Below are positions 15,687 to 24,777 of a DNA stretch of 39,450 nucleotides, piece after piece; positions within the stretch are counted from its first letter, which is position 1, and each line of letters starts with the position of its first letter. This DNA comes from Mycobacterium asiaticum. GTDB lineage: Bacteria; Actinomycetota; Actinomycetes; Mycobacteriales; Mycobacteriaceae. Location: NCBI RefSeq assembly GCF_001668675.1, contig NZ_LZKQ01000042.1, positions 1 through 39,450 of the forward strand, written 5' to 3'. The notes under the pieces are model-generated. The model was not told where the DNA came from. It saw nothing but the letters and a program-made list of their open reading frames with translations, and ran no database searches. The position numbers and the translations under genes are program-made.

Positions 15687-16804
15687 CCCACCACGATCAG
15701 CTCGTGCGGGCGGTTGTTGACGGAGATGGCCCCGTCCGAGGTCACCACCACGATGTCCTCGATGCGAGCTCCCCACCGACCGGGAAAGTAGATGCCCGGC
15801 TCGATCGAGAACGCCATGCCCGCGGCAAGCGGCAAGTCATTGCCGGCGACGATGTACGGCTCTTCGTGCACGCACAACCCGATGCCGTGACCGGTGCGGT
15901 GCACGAAGTACTCTGCGAGACCCGCCGCGACCAAGACATCACGGGCCGCGGCATCGACCTGCTCCGCTGTCACCCCCGGCCGGACAGCCTCGAACGCGGT
16001 GCGCTGCGCCAGCTGCAGAGTCGAATACTGTTCGGCCACTTCATCACTCGGCTCGCCGATGCTGTAGGTACGGGTGGAGTCGGAATGGTAGCCCGGCCCA
16101 AATGTGCCGCCGATGTCGACGACGACGATGTCCCCCGCCGCCAGCCTGCGGTCCGAAAAGCCGTGGTGCGGGTCGGCGCCGTGCGGGCCCGATCCCACGA
16201 TGACGAAAGCCACACCCGAATGCCCTTCGGCGACAATCGCTTCGGAGATATCCGCGGCAACCTCTGCCTCCGTGCGGCCCGGCACCAAAAACGAGGGCAC
16301 CCGGGCATGCACCCGATCGATCGCTGCGCCCGCCGCCGACAACGCGTCGACTTCGGCCGCTTCCTTCACCATTCGCAACTCACGCAGCACATCGGTGGCC
16401 AACACCGGCATCACACCCAGCGCCTCGGACAGCGGCAGCAGGTGCAGCGCCGGCATGGAGTCGGTCACGGCCACCGCGGACGTCGCCCGGCCCAGCGCCG
16501 CACCCACCAATCGGTACGGGTCGTCGCCGTCGACCCAATCATGCACAGCCAGGTCCAGTTCCCCGGCGGCGGACTCCTTCAGCGAAGCAAGCTCCAGCCG
16601 CGGCAACACCACGGTCGGATCGCCCTCGGCAGGCACCACCAGGGCAGTCAGTCGCTCGAACGTTTCCGCCCGCGACCCGAGCAGATACCGCAGGTCATAG
16701 CCCGGGGTGATCACCAGGCCGGCCAGCCCAGCCCGCCCGGCCAGGGCAGCGGCGGCCCGGAGCCGGCGAGCATAAACCGCGGCCTCAAATCGATGAGAGT
16801 CCAT
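15683..16804 (-). CDS. pepE: Xaa-Pro dipeptidase-type M24 metallopeptidase PepE
   Basis: This cytosolic M24 (pita-bread) peptidase of 373 residues is expected to cleave dipeptides with C-terminal proline. The five metal ligands are visible: Asp in VVVDIGGT, Asp in YHSDSTRT, His in HRTGHGIG, Glu in SIEPGIY and Glu in ARIEDIV. The N-terminal creatinase-like domain includes [20 protein letters not shown]. The ATG at 16804 is chosen because a TAGCCT -10 lies 7 nt before it and because it matches the usual length; a longer reading would enter the divergent exonuclease gene. The 3' end overlaps the EspK-like gene by 4 bp. Confidence 0.95.
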   Translation of the reverse strand: MDSHRFEAAVYARRLRAAAALAGRAGLAGLVITPGYDLRYLLGSRAETFERLTALVVPAEGDPTVVLPRLELASLKESAAGELDLAVHDWVDGDDPYRLVGAALGRATSAVAVTDSMPALHLLPLSEALGVMPVLATDVLRELRMVKEAAEVDALSAAGAAIDRVHARVPSFLVPGRTEAEVAADISEAIVAEGHSGVAFVIVGSGPHGADPHHGFSDRRLAAGDIVVVDIGGTFGPGYHSDSTRTYSIGEPSDEVAEQYSTLQLAQRTAFEAVRPGVTAEQVDAAARDVLVAAGLAEYFVHRTGHGIGLCVHEEPYIVAGNDLPLAAGMAFSIEPGIYFPGRWGARIEDIVVVTSDGAISVNNRPHELIVVG

Positions 16805-16811
16805 GCCAGCC

Positions 16812-16817
16812 AGGCTA
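16812..16817 (-). promoter_or_regulatory. Probable -10 element TAGCCT for pepE
   Basis: TAGCCT on the minus strand lies 7 nt before the pepE ATG, within the 40-bp gap between the divergent pepE and exonuclease genes. On the plus strand CAGGAT (16832-16837) sits 7 nt before the exonuclease ATG, so both genes may be leaderless from back-to-back promoters. Confidence 0.45.
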
Positions 16818-16844
16818 ACCGGGCGGCCTGGCAGGATTACCGGC

Positions 16845-17801
16845 ATGCCCGCTCCCCTATTGCTGCTCGACGGCGCCAGCATGTGGTTCCGCTCCTACTT
16901 CGGAGTGCCGTCGTCGATCAAGGCACCCGACGGCCGCCCCGTCAACGCCGTCCGCGGATTCATCGACTCGATGGCGGTGGTGATCACCCAACAAAAACCC
17001 AGCAGACTCGCGGTCTGTCTGGACCTGGATTGGCGGCCCCAGTTCCGCGTCGACCTCATCCCGTCCTACAAGGCACACCGGGTGGCCGAACCCGAGCCGG
17101 CGGGTGAACCCGATGTGGAGGAGGTGCCCGACGAGCTGACCCCGCAGATCGACATGATCATGGAATTGCTCGACGCCTTCGGGATTCCGACCGCCGGAGC
17201 GCCCGGCTACGAAGCCGACGACGTCCTCGGCACGTTGGCCGCACAGGAGCGCGACGACCCCGTGGTGGTGGTCAGCGGCGACCGCGACCTGCTGCAAGTG
17301 GTTACCAACGACCCCGTCCCGGTCCGCGTTCTCTATCTGGGCCGCGGCCTGGCCAAAGCTACCCTGTACGGCCCCAAAGAGGTGGCCGAGCAGTACGGAG
17401 TGCCGGTCCACCGGGCCGGCCCGGCCTACGCCGAACTCGCCCTCCTACGCGGCGACCCGTCGGACGGCCTACCGGGCGTACCGGGTGTCGGCGAGAAGAC
17501 CGCCGCCTCCCTGCTCGCTCAGCACGGCTCGCTCGACGACATCCTGGCTGCGGCCAACGACCCGAAATCCAAGCTGGCCAACGGAATACGGACCAAACTA
17601 CGCAAGTCCGCCGACTACATCGAGGCCGCGCAAAAGGTGGTGCGGGTGGCCACCGACGCGCCGGTCACACTGTCGACGCGCACCGACCAGCTGCCGCTGC
17701 ACGCAGCCCACCCGAAACGCACCGCGGACCTAGCCACGCAGTACGGCGTCGGATCCTCGATCGCGCGCCTGCAAAAGGCGCTGGACCAGCTACCCGACTG
17801 A
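16845..17801 (+). CDS. 5'-3' exonuclease of the Pol I N-terminal / flap endonuclease family (Rv2090 homologue)
   Basis: This stand-alone nuclease has 318 residues and corresponds to the 5'-exonuclease domain of DNA polymerase I. It probably removes RNA primers or 5' flaps. Features are [15 protein letters not shown] with the first metal Asp, the acidic [12 protein letters not shown] and [10 protein letters not shown] clusters, and the helix-hairpin-helix [20 protein letters not shown] that binds DNA. No polymerase domain follows. The start at 16845 gives [10 protein letters not shown] directly; an in-frame ATG 42 bp upstream overlaps pepE. It abuts the convergent DUF4333 gene with no intervening base. 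Confidence 0.93.
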   Translation: MPAPLLLLDGASMWFRSYFGVPSSIKAPDGRPVNAVRGFIDSMAVVITQQKPSRLAVCLDLDWRPQFRVDLIPSYKAHRVAEPEPAGEPDVEEVPDELTPQIDMIMELLDAFGIPTAGAPGYEADDVLGTLAAQERDDPVVVVSGDRDLLQVVTNDPVPVRVLYLGRGLAKATLYGPKEVAEQYGVPVHRAGPAYAELALLRGDPSDGLPGVPGVGEKTAASLLAQHGSLDDILAAANDPKSKLANGIRTKLRKSADYIEAAQKVVRVATDAPVTLSTRTDQLPLHAAHPKRTADLATQYGVGSSIARLQKALDQLPD

Positions 17802-18536
17802 TTACTGCGGGCGACCGACCTCGTAGGTGCCCTTGTCGTCCTGGAACGTCACCGTCACACGCTTCGACGCGCCGTCGATGCTCACGGTGCAGTCGAAGGT
17901 GCCGCCCTTCTTCACCACTGGGTCAGAACCGCCGTTGCACTTGACGTCCTTGACGTTCTTGGCGCCGTAGCCGTTGGTCTCGTCGGTCAGGATCGACTGC
18001 ACTCCGGAATTGGCCTTGTTGACGTCGAGCTTGGTGGTGACGAAGAACCCTGGCACCACGAATCCGAGCACCAGAATGACGATCAAGAACAGCAGCGCGA
18101 TCCCGCCGGCCACCGCACCGATGAAGGCTTTCGAGCGCTTGGGGCCCTGCGGCGCCGGTTGCCCGTAGGTCTGCGGCGGCGGGTATTGACCGGGCTGACC
18201 CGGCTGTCCGTACTGCGGGGGCTGGCCGTACTGGGCCGGTTGGCCGTACTGGGGCTGTCCGTACTGGGGTGGCTGACCGTACTGCGGTGTTGCGCCGTAC
18301 TGGGTCGCCTGCGAACCGAAGTCGGAGCCGTATTCCGGCTGCGCATACTGCTGCGGGTACGCCTGATCGGCGGGCTGCTGGTAGCCCGGGTACTCGGCGG
18401 CCGGATATGACTGCGCGTGCCAGGTCGCGTCCTGACCGCCGCCCGGTTGCTGCCAGGGCGACCCCGCCATGGTCGGGTCCGAGGAACCCGGGCTGGGCTG
18501 CTGCCACCTCGGGTCTGGTCCCTGCGGTCCACTCAT
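17802..18536 (-). CDS. Membrane protein with QYGQP repeats and DUF4333 domain (Rv2091c homologue)
   Basis: This protein of 244 residues has a cytoplasmic N-terminal half of about 135 residues rich in Gln, Tyr, Gly and Pro, with tandem QYGQP units. One transmembrane helix ([28 protein letters not shown]) follows, then an extracytoplasmic domain of about 75 residues with two Cys (VKCNGG and FDCTVS) and the [20 protein letters not shown] pattern of DUF4333. Such proteins are common in mycobacteria, with unknown function. It lies directly downstream of helY on the same strand, and its stop abuts the exonuclease stop. Confidence 0.9.
   Translation of the reverse strand: MSGPQGPDPRWQQPSPGSSDPTMAGSPWQQPGGGQDATWHAQSYPAAEYPGYQQPADQAYPQQYAQPEYGSDFGSQATQYGATPQYGQPPQYGQPQYGQPAQYGQPPQYGQPGQPGQYPPPQTYGQPAPQGPKRSKAFIGAVAGGIALLFLIVILVLGFVVPGFFVTTKLDVNKANSGVQSILTDETNGYGAKNVKDVKCNGGSDPVVKKGGTFDCTVSIDGASKRVTVTFQDDKGTYEVGRPQ
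18201..18284 (-). repeat. Tandem QYGQP-coding repeats in the DUF4333 gene
   Basis: Five near-identical units coding QYGQP, with P or A between some of them, cover residues 85-112. The DNA is a degenerate 15-18-bp tandem repeat, so unit number could vary between strains by slippage. Confidence 0.8.
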
Positions 18537-18615
18537 TACTGCTCCTCAGTCGATTTGTCCTGGCCAACCGTGGCCCCCGTGGTCGTATGCCGATCCACCG
18601 TAGCTCCGGCCTAGC

Positions 18616-21357
18616 CTACCCGGCGTCAACTGCGACGACGCCGCGCCGAATGTCATTGATAGCGCGCTTGGCCGTTGCCCGCACGTCCGGATCCGGGGCC
18701 GCGTTGCGGACCTGGTCGAGCAAATCGAGGATCTGGCGGCACCACCGGACGAAATCACCTGCTGACAGGGGTGCGCCGCTGCCGGCCGCCTCGGCCGCGG
18801 CCAACGCGGCCGCGAGGTCGCCGGTGCGCGCCCACCGGTAGATCACCGGGACGAAGCCGTCATCGGGTTCCCGGCTCTGCGCGATGCGGTGCGTCTGCTC
18901 GTCGGCCCGTAGTTCGGCGGACAGCCGCGCCGTCTGCGTCAGCGCCTGCCGAAGTCGCGGCGTCGGCGTCTCGGCGCCCAACGGCGCGCCCGGCCCATCC
19001 GATCCGCGCGACTCGTACAGCACCGCAGACACCACGCCCGCCAGTTCGGCCGACTTCAGCCCGGCCCACGCGCCGCTGCGCAGGCACTCGGCGACCAGCA
19101 GGTCGCTTTCGCTGTAGATCCGGGCCAGCAGCTTGCCGTCGTTGGTGACCTGCGGGTCGTCGGAGCCGCCCTCGATGAACTCGCGCTCGATGAGCAAACC
19201 CAGGATCCGGTCGAACGTGCGGGCCAGCGAGTTGGTCGCGGCGGAGACCTTGCGTTGAAGCTGGGCATTGTCGCGTTCGATGCGCAGGTACCGCTCGGCC
19301 TCGCGGACCTGCTCGTCCACGCCGGGTGCGTTGTGGGAGGGATGGCGACGCAGGTCGTCGCGCAGCGACGCCAACTCCGGGTCGTAATGCGCGTCGTCCT
19401 TGTTCCGCCGGCCTGTTGGGATCGGCAGACCCTCGGCGGCCGAGCGCAGCGCGGAGGCCAGATCCCGACGGACCCGCGGCTGGCGGTGTTCGACGCGCTT
19501 GGGAAGGGTCATCGACCCGACGGGCGGGGTGGCGCCGGTGTAGTCGGCCGATGAGATCCGGCCCGCCCACCGATGCTCGGTCAGCACCAACGGCCGCGGG
19601 TCCGTGCTGTCGCGGGCCGATTCCAGAACCACCGCCAGGCCGCCGCGCCTGCCGTGGGTGATGGTGATGATGTCGCCGCGGCGCAGCGCCGCGAGGGCGT
19701 CGCTGGCGGCCTGCCGCCGGTGCAGCCGCGACGCGCGGGCCTGGGAGCGTTCCAGTTCGCTGATCCGCGCCCGCATGCGGGCATATTCCAGGACCGGCGC
19801 CTCGTGGCCCCCCAACTGCGCGGCTATCTCGTCCAGCATGCCCTTGCCGCGTTCGATGCCGCGGACCAGGCCCACCACCGACCGGTCCGCTTGAAACTGG
19901 GCGAACGACTGCTCCAGCAGCCGGTGCGCCTGCTCCGGTCCCATCTGCTGAACCAGGTTGATCGTCATGTTGTAGGACGGTGCGAACGAGCTGCGCAGCG
20001 GGAAGGTGCGGGTGGAGGCCAGGCCCGCCACCTCGGACGGCTCTACCTCGGGGTGCCAGAGCACCACCGCGTGCCCCTCGACGTCGATGCCTCGGCGGCC
20101 GGCACGCCCGGTCAGCTGGGTGTACTCCCCCGGTGTCAGCGGCACATGTTGCTCGCCGTTGAACTTGACCAGCTTCTCTAAGACGACGGTCCGGGCCGGC
20201 ATGTTGATGCCCAGCGCCAGCGTCTCGGTGGCGAACACCGCCCTCACCAGGCCGGCGGTGAACAGTTCCTCGACGGCGTGCCGGAATGCCGGCAACATCC
20301 CAGCGTGGTGGGCGGCCAGGCCGCGCAGCAGCCCCTCGCGCCACTCGTAATAGCCCAGCACGGCCAGGTCGGCGTCGGCCAGATCACCGCAACGGTGTTC
20401 GATGATCTCGGCGATCCGCGCCCGCTCCTCCTGCGTGGTCAGCTGCAGCGGCGAGCGCAGGCACTGCTGCACTGCCGCGTCGCACCCTGCTCGGGAAAAC
20501 ACGAAGGTGATCGCCGGCAACAGCCCCGCCGCGTCCAGCGATGCGATCACATCCGGCCGCGACGGCGGCCGATAGAACCTAGGCCGACCGCCGCGGGCCG
20601 GACCGCCGCGCGGACCACGCCGCGGCTGCCAGTCGGACATCCGGTCGGCCTCGCGGCGATGGGCGATATGGCGCAGCAAGTCGGGGTTGACGTGCGGTTT
20701 GTCCTTGGCGGGCGCCTCGGGGCGGTAGTCGAAAAGATCGAAAAGCCGCTTGCCCACCAGCACGTGCTGCCACAGCGGCACCGGGCGGTGTTCGTCGACG
20801 ACCACCGTGGTGTCGCCGCGCACGGTCTGGATCCAGCCGCCGAACTCCTCGGCGTTGCTCACGGTGGCCGACAGGCTGACCAGGCGCACCTCGTCGGGCA
20901 GGTGCAGGATCACCTCCTCCCACACCGGGCCGCGCATCCGGTCGGCGAGGAAGTGCACCTCGTCCATGACGACGTAGGAAAGCCCTTGCAGCGCTGCCGA
21001 ATTGGCGTACAGCATGTTGCGCAGCACTTCGGTGGTCATCACCACCACCGGCGCGTCGGAGTTGACCGACAGGTCACCCGTCAGCAATCCGATGCGGTCC
21101 TTGCCGTAGCGCGCGACGAGGTCCGTGTGCTTCTGGTTGCTCAGCGCTTTGAGCGGTGTTGTGTAGAAGCATTTGCCGCCCGCGGCCAAGGCCAGGTGCA
21201 CCGCGAATTCCCCGACGACGGTCTTGCCGGCGCCGGTCGGGGCGCAGACCAGCACGCCGTGGCCGCGTTCCAGGGCCGCGCAGCCGCGTCGCTGAAAGTC
21301 GTCGAGGGCGAAGGCTAGCTCGGCGCTGAACCGGGCGAGTTCGGGGAGTTCGGTCAC
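18616..21357 (-). CDS. helY: ATP-dependent Ski2/Mtr4-like DExH helicase HelY
   Basis: This superfamily 2 helicase of 913 residues, related to Ski2/Mtr4 RNA helicases, probably unwinds RNA or DNA in the cytosol. Motifs are Walker A APTGAGKT (39-46), TTPLKALSNQK (Ia), DEVH (132-135), SATVSN (III), ETLALGINMPA (V) and QLTGRAGRRGID (VI), followed by a long C-terminal region conserved in actinobacterial HelY. The start is placed at GTG 21357 because GGAGAGAG precedes it at good spacing and the protein then begins MTELPEL like its homologues; the ATG at 21417 lacks a ribosome site. It follows tatC on the same strand. Confidence 0.95.
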   Translation of the reverse strand: MTELPELARFSAELAFALDDFQRRGCAALERGHGVLVCAPTGAGKTVVGEFAVHLALAAGGKCFYTTPLKALSNQKHTDLVARYGKDRIGLLTGDLSVNSDAPVVVMTTEVLRNMLYANSAALQGLSYVVMDEVHFLADRMRGPVWEEVILHLPDEVRLVSLSATVSNAEEFGGWIQTVRGDTTVVVDEHRPVPLWQHVLVGKRLFDLFDYRPEAPAKDKPHVNPDLLRHIAHRREADRMSDWQPRRGPRGGPARGGRPRFYRPPSRPDVIASLDAAGLLPAITFVFSRAGCDAAVQQCLRSPLQLTTQEERARIAEIIEHRCGDLADADLAVLGYYEWREGLLRGLAAHHAGMLPAFRHAVEELFTAGLVRAVFATETLALGINMPARTVVLEKLVKFNGEQHVPLTPGEYTQLTGRAGRRGIDVEGHAVVLWHPEVEPSEVAGLASTRTFPLRSSFAPSYNMTINLVQQMGPEQAHRLLEQSFAQFQADRSVVGLVRGIERGKGMLDEIAAQLGGHEAPVLEYARMRARISELERSQARASRLHRRQAASDALAALRRGDIITITHGRRGGLAVVLESARDSTDPRPLVLTEHRWAGRISSADYTGATPPVGSMTLPKRVEHRQPRVRRDLASALRSAAEGLPIPTGRRNKDDAHYDPELASLRDDLRRHPSHNAPGVDEQVREAERYLRIERDNAQLQRKVSAATNSLARTFDRILGLLIEREFIEGGSDDPQVTNDGKLLARIYSESDLLVAECLRSGAWAGLKSAELAGVVSAVLYESRGSDGPGAPLGAETPTPRLRQALTQTARLSAELRADEQTHRIAQSREPDDGFVPVIYRWARTGDLAAALAAAEAAGSGAPLSAGDFVRWCRQILDLLDQVRNAAPDPDVRATAKRAINDIRRGVVAVDAG

Positions 21358-21429
21358 GCCGGTCTCTCTCCGCGAAGGTGCGCGGATTGCCGGCCCGCTC
21401 GGCGTGTCGCCGGACATCTGTGCACGCTC

Positions 21430-21481
21430 GCGACGGGTTCAGCTGACATCGTCATGCGACGGGTTCAGGTGACGTCGTCAT
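21430..21481. repeat. 26-bp tandem duplication spanning the tatC stop
   Basis: Bases 21430-21455 and 21456-21481 match at 24 of 26 positions. The distal copy (21456-21481) encodes the TatC tail HDDVT and its stop; the other lies just after the stop and would read HDDVS-stop in the same register. The gap between tatC and helY is therefore partly a copied tatC 3' end. Confidence 0.85.
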
Positions 21482-22418
21482 GGGATCCGCCGATCACCGA
21501 GGGCGCCGGTATCGGCGAGGGCGGCTCGATGGGCGACGCCTCGTCGTCCGGGATCGCGGCGGCTTCGCGCTTAGCTTTGCGCTTGTCGTGCACCCGGGCG
21601 ATCTGAATGGCGAACTCCAGCAGCACGGTCAACGCCAGACCGAGCGCGGTCATCGAGAACGGGTCCGAGCCGGGCGTGAACACCGCCGCGAACAGGAACA
21701 TCGCAAAGATCAGCCCGCGCCGCCAGGCTTTGAGCCGCTCGTAGGTCAGGATGCCGGCGATGTTGAGCATGACGATCAGCAGCGGGAATTCGAAGCTGAC
21801 CCCGAACACCACGAGGAGGTTGATCAGGAACCCGAAATACCGGTCCCCGGACAGCGCCGTGACCTGCACGTCGCTGCCGACGGTCAGCAGGAAGCTCAAC
21901 GCCTTGGACAACACCAGGTACGCCAGCGCCGCACCGGCCATGAACAGGATTACCGCCGGGATCACGAAGGCCACCGCGAAGCGGCGCTCCTTCTTGTAAA
22001 GACCCGGCGTGATGAACGCCCACAGCTCGTAGAACCACACCGGGCAGGCCAGCACGATGCCGGCCGTCATGCCGACCTTGAGCCGCAGCATGAACTGGTC
22101 GAAGGGCGCGGTTGCCAGCAGCCGGCACTGGCCGTCGGCGCTGATGTTCGCCCGGGACGACTGCGGCAGAGCGCAATACGGTTGCCGCAGCCATTCGCCC
22201 AGGCTCTCGAGCCCGAAGATCGGATGTGAGTACCAGATGAAACCGAAGGCCGTGGTGACGACGATCGCGGCCAGCGAAATCAGTAGGCGGGCCCGCAGTT
22301 CGGTCAGGTGCTCGACCAGGGACATGGTCCCGTCGGGGTTGACGCGGCTACGCCGATTGCGCGGATTGAGCCGTTTGAGAGGACCGAGAGCGCGCGCAGA
22401 AACCCGGGGAGCTTTCAC
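21465..22418 (-). CDS. tatC: Sec-independent (twin-arginine) translocase subunit TatC
   Basis: TatC is the multi-spanning receptor that binds twin-arginine signal peptides in the inner membrane. It has 317 residues with six predicted transmembrane helices. Landmarks are [17 protein letters not shown] at the start of the core, [39 protein letters not shown] and [10 protein letters not shown]. The N-terminal 30 residues are basic ([12 protein letters not shown]). The start is the GTG at 22418; its ribosome site is weak and a start slightly downstream cannot be excluded. It is 25 bp after tatA and forms the tatA-tatC pair. Likely clients include the BlaC encoded in this window. Confidence 0.96.
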   Translation of the reverse strand: MKAPRVSARALGPLKRLNPRNRRSRVNPDGTMSLVEHLTELRARLLISLAAIVVTTAFGFIWYSHPIFGLESLGEWLRQPYCALPQSSRANISADGQCRLLATAPFDQFMLRLKVGMTAGIVLACPVWFYELWAFITPGLYKKERRFAVAFVIPAVILFMAGAALAYLVLSKALSFLLTVGSDVQVTALSGDRYFGFLINLLVVFGVSFEFPLLIVMLNIAGILTYERLKAWRRGLIFAMFLFAAVFTPGSDPFSMTALGLALTVLLEFAIQIARVHDKRKAKREAAAIPDDEASPIEPPSPIPAPSVIGGSHDDVT

Positions 22419-22443
22419 GACATTCGGTCAGCGGGACGCCGGA

Positions 22444-22707
22444 CTATGCCGGCCGCGCCTCGGTGTGGCCCTGCTCGGTGGATTCGACGCGCTGCGACTG
22501 CACCGGTGTCGGGGCGGCCGCAGGGGTCGCCGGGGTCTCGATCGACGGCTCGGACTTGTTCTCGCTCTGCAGCTCACGGACCTCGGACTTGAAGATTCGC
22601 AGCGACTTGCCCAGTGAGCGCGCCGCGTCAGGGAGCCGCTTGGCACCGAACAACACAATCACCACGACAGCGAGGATCAGCCAGTGCCACGGTTGAAGAC
22701 TGCCCAC
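22444..22707 (-). CDS. tatA: Twin-arginine translocase pore subunit TatA
   Basis: This protein of 87 residues has an N-terminal membrane helix ([14 protein letters not shown]), the FG hinge at 20-21, the amphipathic helix [20 protein letters not shown], and an acidic, Pro/Ala-rich tail. It oligomerises to form the Tat conduit with TatC. GTG 22707 is chosen because a strong ribosome site (TGGAGG) lies just upstream and the protein then begins MGSLQPWHW as in other mycobacteria; a reading from further upstream adds a non-conserved Arg-rich stretch. It lies between pafC and tatC, same strand. Confidence 0.96.
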   Translation of the reverse strand: MGSLQPWHWLILAVVVIVLFGAKRLPDAARSLGKSLRIFKSEVRELQSENKSEPSIETPATPAAAPTPVQSQRVESTEQGHTEARPA

Positions 22708-22785
22708 TTTGATTACCTCCAGACGTTCACCCGATGCTACCGCAGCACGGCGGTCGCTCCGGGACATGCGAACGGTGCCTGCGCG

Positions 22786-23766
22786 TCACGCCTGTTCAGC
22801 AGCGTGTTCGACGGCTTCGTACGCCTGCAGAGCCGCCACGGCCGCGGCTTGGACCCGCTGGGCCAGCGTTTGCGGCTCCAGCACCTGCACCGCGGCTCCG
22901 AAGCCCAGCACCAGCCGGGTCATCCAGTCCTCGGAGGCGTAGGTCATCGTCCCCTCACACGAGCCGTCGGACAGCTCGCGTACCTCCCTGATCGGGAAGT
23001 ATTCGAACATCCACGATGCCGACGGGCTCACCCGCAGCAACGCCGAGGGCAGCGACGGGTCGCCGTCGAACAGCGAGGTGTCGGGTGGGGCTTGCAGGAC
23101 CGGCTCCGGCGGCAATGCGGGCTCACCCCGCTCGGCGGCGTCGACGATGCGGTCGAACCGGAACAGCCGCACCCCCTCGGCTTCGCGTGACCACGCTTCC
23201 AGGTAGCTGTGGTCGCCGATCAGCAGCACCCGGATCGGGTCGACGATGCGGGAGGTGAGGGAGTCATGGGAGGCGGCATAGTAGTCGATCGTCAGGGCCC
23301 GCTTTTCGCGCACGGCGGCGCGCACGGTGGCCGCGGCCCGGCTCTCCAAGGGCGCGGGCTCGTCGGTGGCGGCCACCGCGTTGTCGGGCCCGGCCGCGCC
23401 GGCCGCGGCCGCGATCTTGGCGATCGCGCTGCGCGCCGCCTCGGGATCGACCACGCCGGGGAAGTCGGCCAACGCCCGCAGGGCCACCAACAGCCCGGTG
23501 GCCTCGGGCGATGTGAGCTTGAGCGGCCGGTCGATACCGGCGGAGAAGGTCACTTTGACGGTGTCGCCTGAGAACTCGAAGTCGATGAGGTCGCCGGGGT
23601 CGTAGCCGGGCAGACCACACATCCACAGCTGGTTGAGGTCCTGCTCGAGCTGCTGCTCGGAGACACCGAGGTCGGCGGCGGCCTCAGCGCGGGTGATCCG
23701 GGGATTGGCCTGCAGGTACGGCACCATATTGAGCAGCCGTACCAGGCGGGTCGAGACCGGAGTCAC
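22786..23766 (-). CDS. pafC: WYL-domain transcription activator subunit PafC
   Basis: PafC, with PafB, forms the PafBC activator of the LexA/RecA-independent DNA-damage response. It is named for its position in the proteasome accessory factor operon and does not pupylate. It has 326 residues: a winged HTH-like N-terminus (RLVRLLNMVPYLQANPRI with ITRAEAAADLGVSEQQLEQDL), a central WYL domain (ALTIDYYAASHDSLTSR, DPIRVLLIGDHSYLEAWSRE) and a C-terminal extension. The start GTG overlaps the pafB stop (GTGA). tatA follows on the same strand after 78 bp. Confidence 0.95.
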   Translation of the reverse strand: MTPVSTRLVRLLNMVPYLQANPRITRAEAAADLGVSEQQLEQDLNQLWMCGLPGYDPGDLIDFEFSGDTVKVTFSAGIDRPLKLTSPEATGLLVALRALADFPGVVDPEAARSAIAKIAAAAGAAGPDNAVAATDEPAPLESRAAATVRAAVREKRALTIDYYAASHDSLTSRIVDPIRVLLIGDHSYLEAWSREAEGVRLFRFDRIVDAAERGEPALPPEPVLQAPPDTSLFDGDPSLPSALLRVSPSASWMFEYFPIREVRELSDGSCEGTMTYASEDWMTRLVLGFGAAVQVLEPQTLAQRVQAAAVAALQAYEAVEHAAEQA

Positions 23767-24770
23767 GCTTCTACTCCCGACCGCCCCGCCGCCGCCCGCA
23801 ACCTCGCCACCACGTCCTGGCGCAGCGACGCCGGCTCCAGCACGATCGCGTCCGCGCCATAGCCGGCGATTTCGCGCGCCAACCGGTCACCGAAGGAGAT
23901 GTCGAGCTCGATCACCTCACCGGCACGCCCGGCGAGCGGGCGGGACTCCACCGAGCGGCCGGCGCGGCGCAACGCCGTCGCGCGGCCGTCGGCCACCCAC
24001 ACCTTGGCCTGCGCGCCGGTGGGCGCCTCGGCCACGGCCCGGGCCACGATCTGCGACAGGTCAACGCCGTCGGGCACGGTGACCGCCCCCGCCTCCCCCA
24101 TCGGTACGACCTCGGCACCGATGCGGGAGACCCGAAACGTGCGGGTGGCGTTGCGGTCGCGGTCGTGCCCGACGAGATACCAGCGGCCCTTGTTGGTGAC
24201 CACACCCCACGGTTCGACCGTGCGAGTGGTGTACGGCTCGGCGCGGGAGGGCCGGTGCGGGAACTGCACCACCCGCCGAGAATTGATGGCTTCCAACAGG
24301 ATTCCGAGGACATCCTCGGATCCGCGCAGGCCCGGCAATCCGGCCGGCGACGCGATGGCGACCGGGGCACCGTAGTCGGCCGGATCGACGTCCACGCCGG
24401 CCGCGCGCAACTTGAGCAGCGCCCCCTGCGTGGCGGTGATCAACTCGGGCGACTGCCAGAGTTGGGTCGCGACGGCCACCGCGGCGGCTTCTTCATGCGT
24501 CAACTCGACGTCCGGCAGCGCGTAGGCATCGCGGTTGATGCGGTAGCCCTCGGTGGGGTCCAGGTTCGACACCCGCCCGACTTCCAGCGGGATGCCCAGG
24601 TCGCGCAGTTCGTTCTTGTCGCGTTCGAACATCCGGGAGAACGCCTCGGCCGAAGGGCTCTCGGAGTACCCCGCGACGCTGGACCTGATTTTCTCGGCGG
24701 TGATGTAGCCGCGGGTCGATAGCAGCGCGATGACCAGGTTGACCAGCCGTTCGACTTTCGAAATGGCCAT
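23763..24770 (-). CDS. pafB: WYL-domain transcription activator subunit PafB
   Basis: PafB is the partner of PafC in the DNA-damage-responsive activator. It has 335 residues, with an N-terminal DNA-binding wing (KVERLVNLVIALLSTRGYI, FERDKNELRDLGIPLEV) and a WYL domain (VEPWGVVTNKGRWYLVGHDR) thought to sense a nucleic-acid ligand. It starts 7 bp after the pafA stop and overlaps pafC by 4 bp, so pafA-pafB-pafC form one operon driven from upstream of pafA. Confidence 0.95.
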   Translation of the reverse strand: MAISKVERLVNLVIALLSTRGYITAEKIRSSVAGYSESPSAEAFSRMFERDKNELRDLGIPLEVGRVSNLDPTEGYRINRDAYALPDVELTHEEAAAVAVATQLWQSPELITATQGALLKLRAAGVDVDPADYGAPVAIASPAGLPGLRGSEDVLGILLEAINSRRVVQFPHRPSRAEPYTTRTVEPWGVVTNKGRWYLVGHDRDRNATRTFRVSRIGAEVVPMGEAGAVTVPDGVDLSQIVARAVAEAPTGAQAKVWVADGRATALRRAGRSVESRPLAGRAGEVIELDISFGDRLAREIAGYGADAIVLEPASLRQDVVARLRAAAGRSGVEA

Positions 24771-24777
24771 TCGTCGG

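Noticed and set aside
15404..17107. Plus-strand open frame of 567 codons
   Set aside because: Antisense to pepE and out of frame with the two real genes at either side; composition is Arg/His/Gln-rich.
21358..21417. Longer HelY start at ATG 21417
   Set aside because: No ribosome site precedes it, whereas GGAGAGAG precedes GTG 21357, which gives the conserved MTELPEL start. Not fully excluded.
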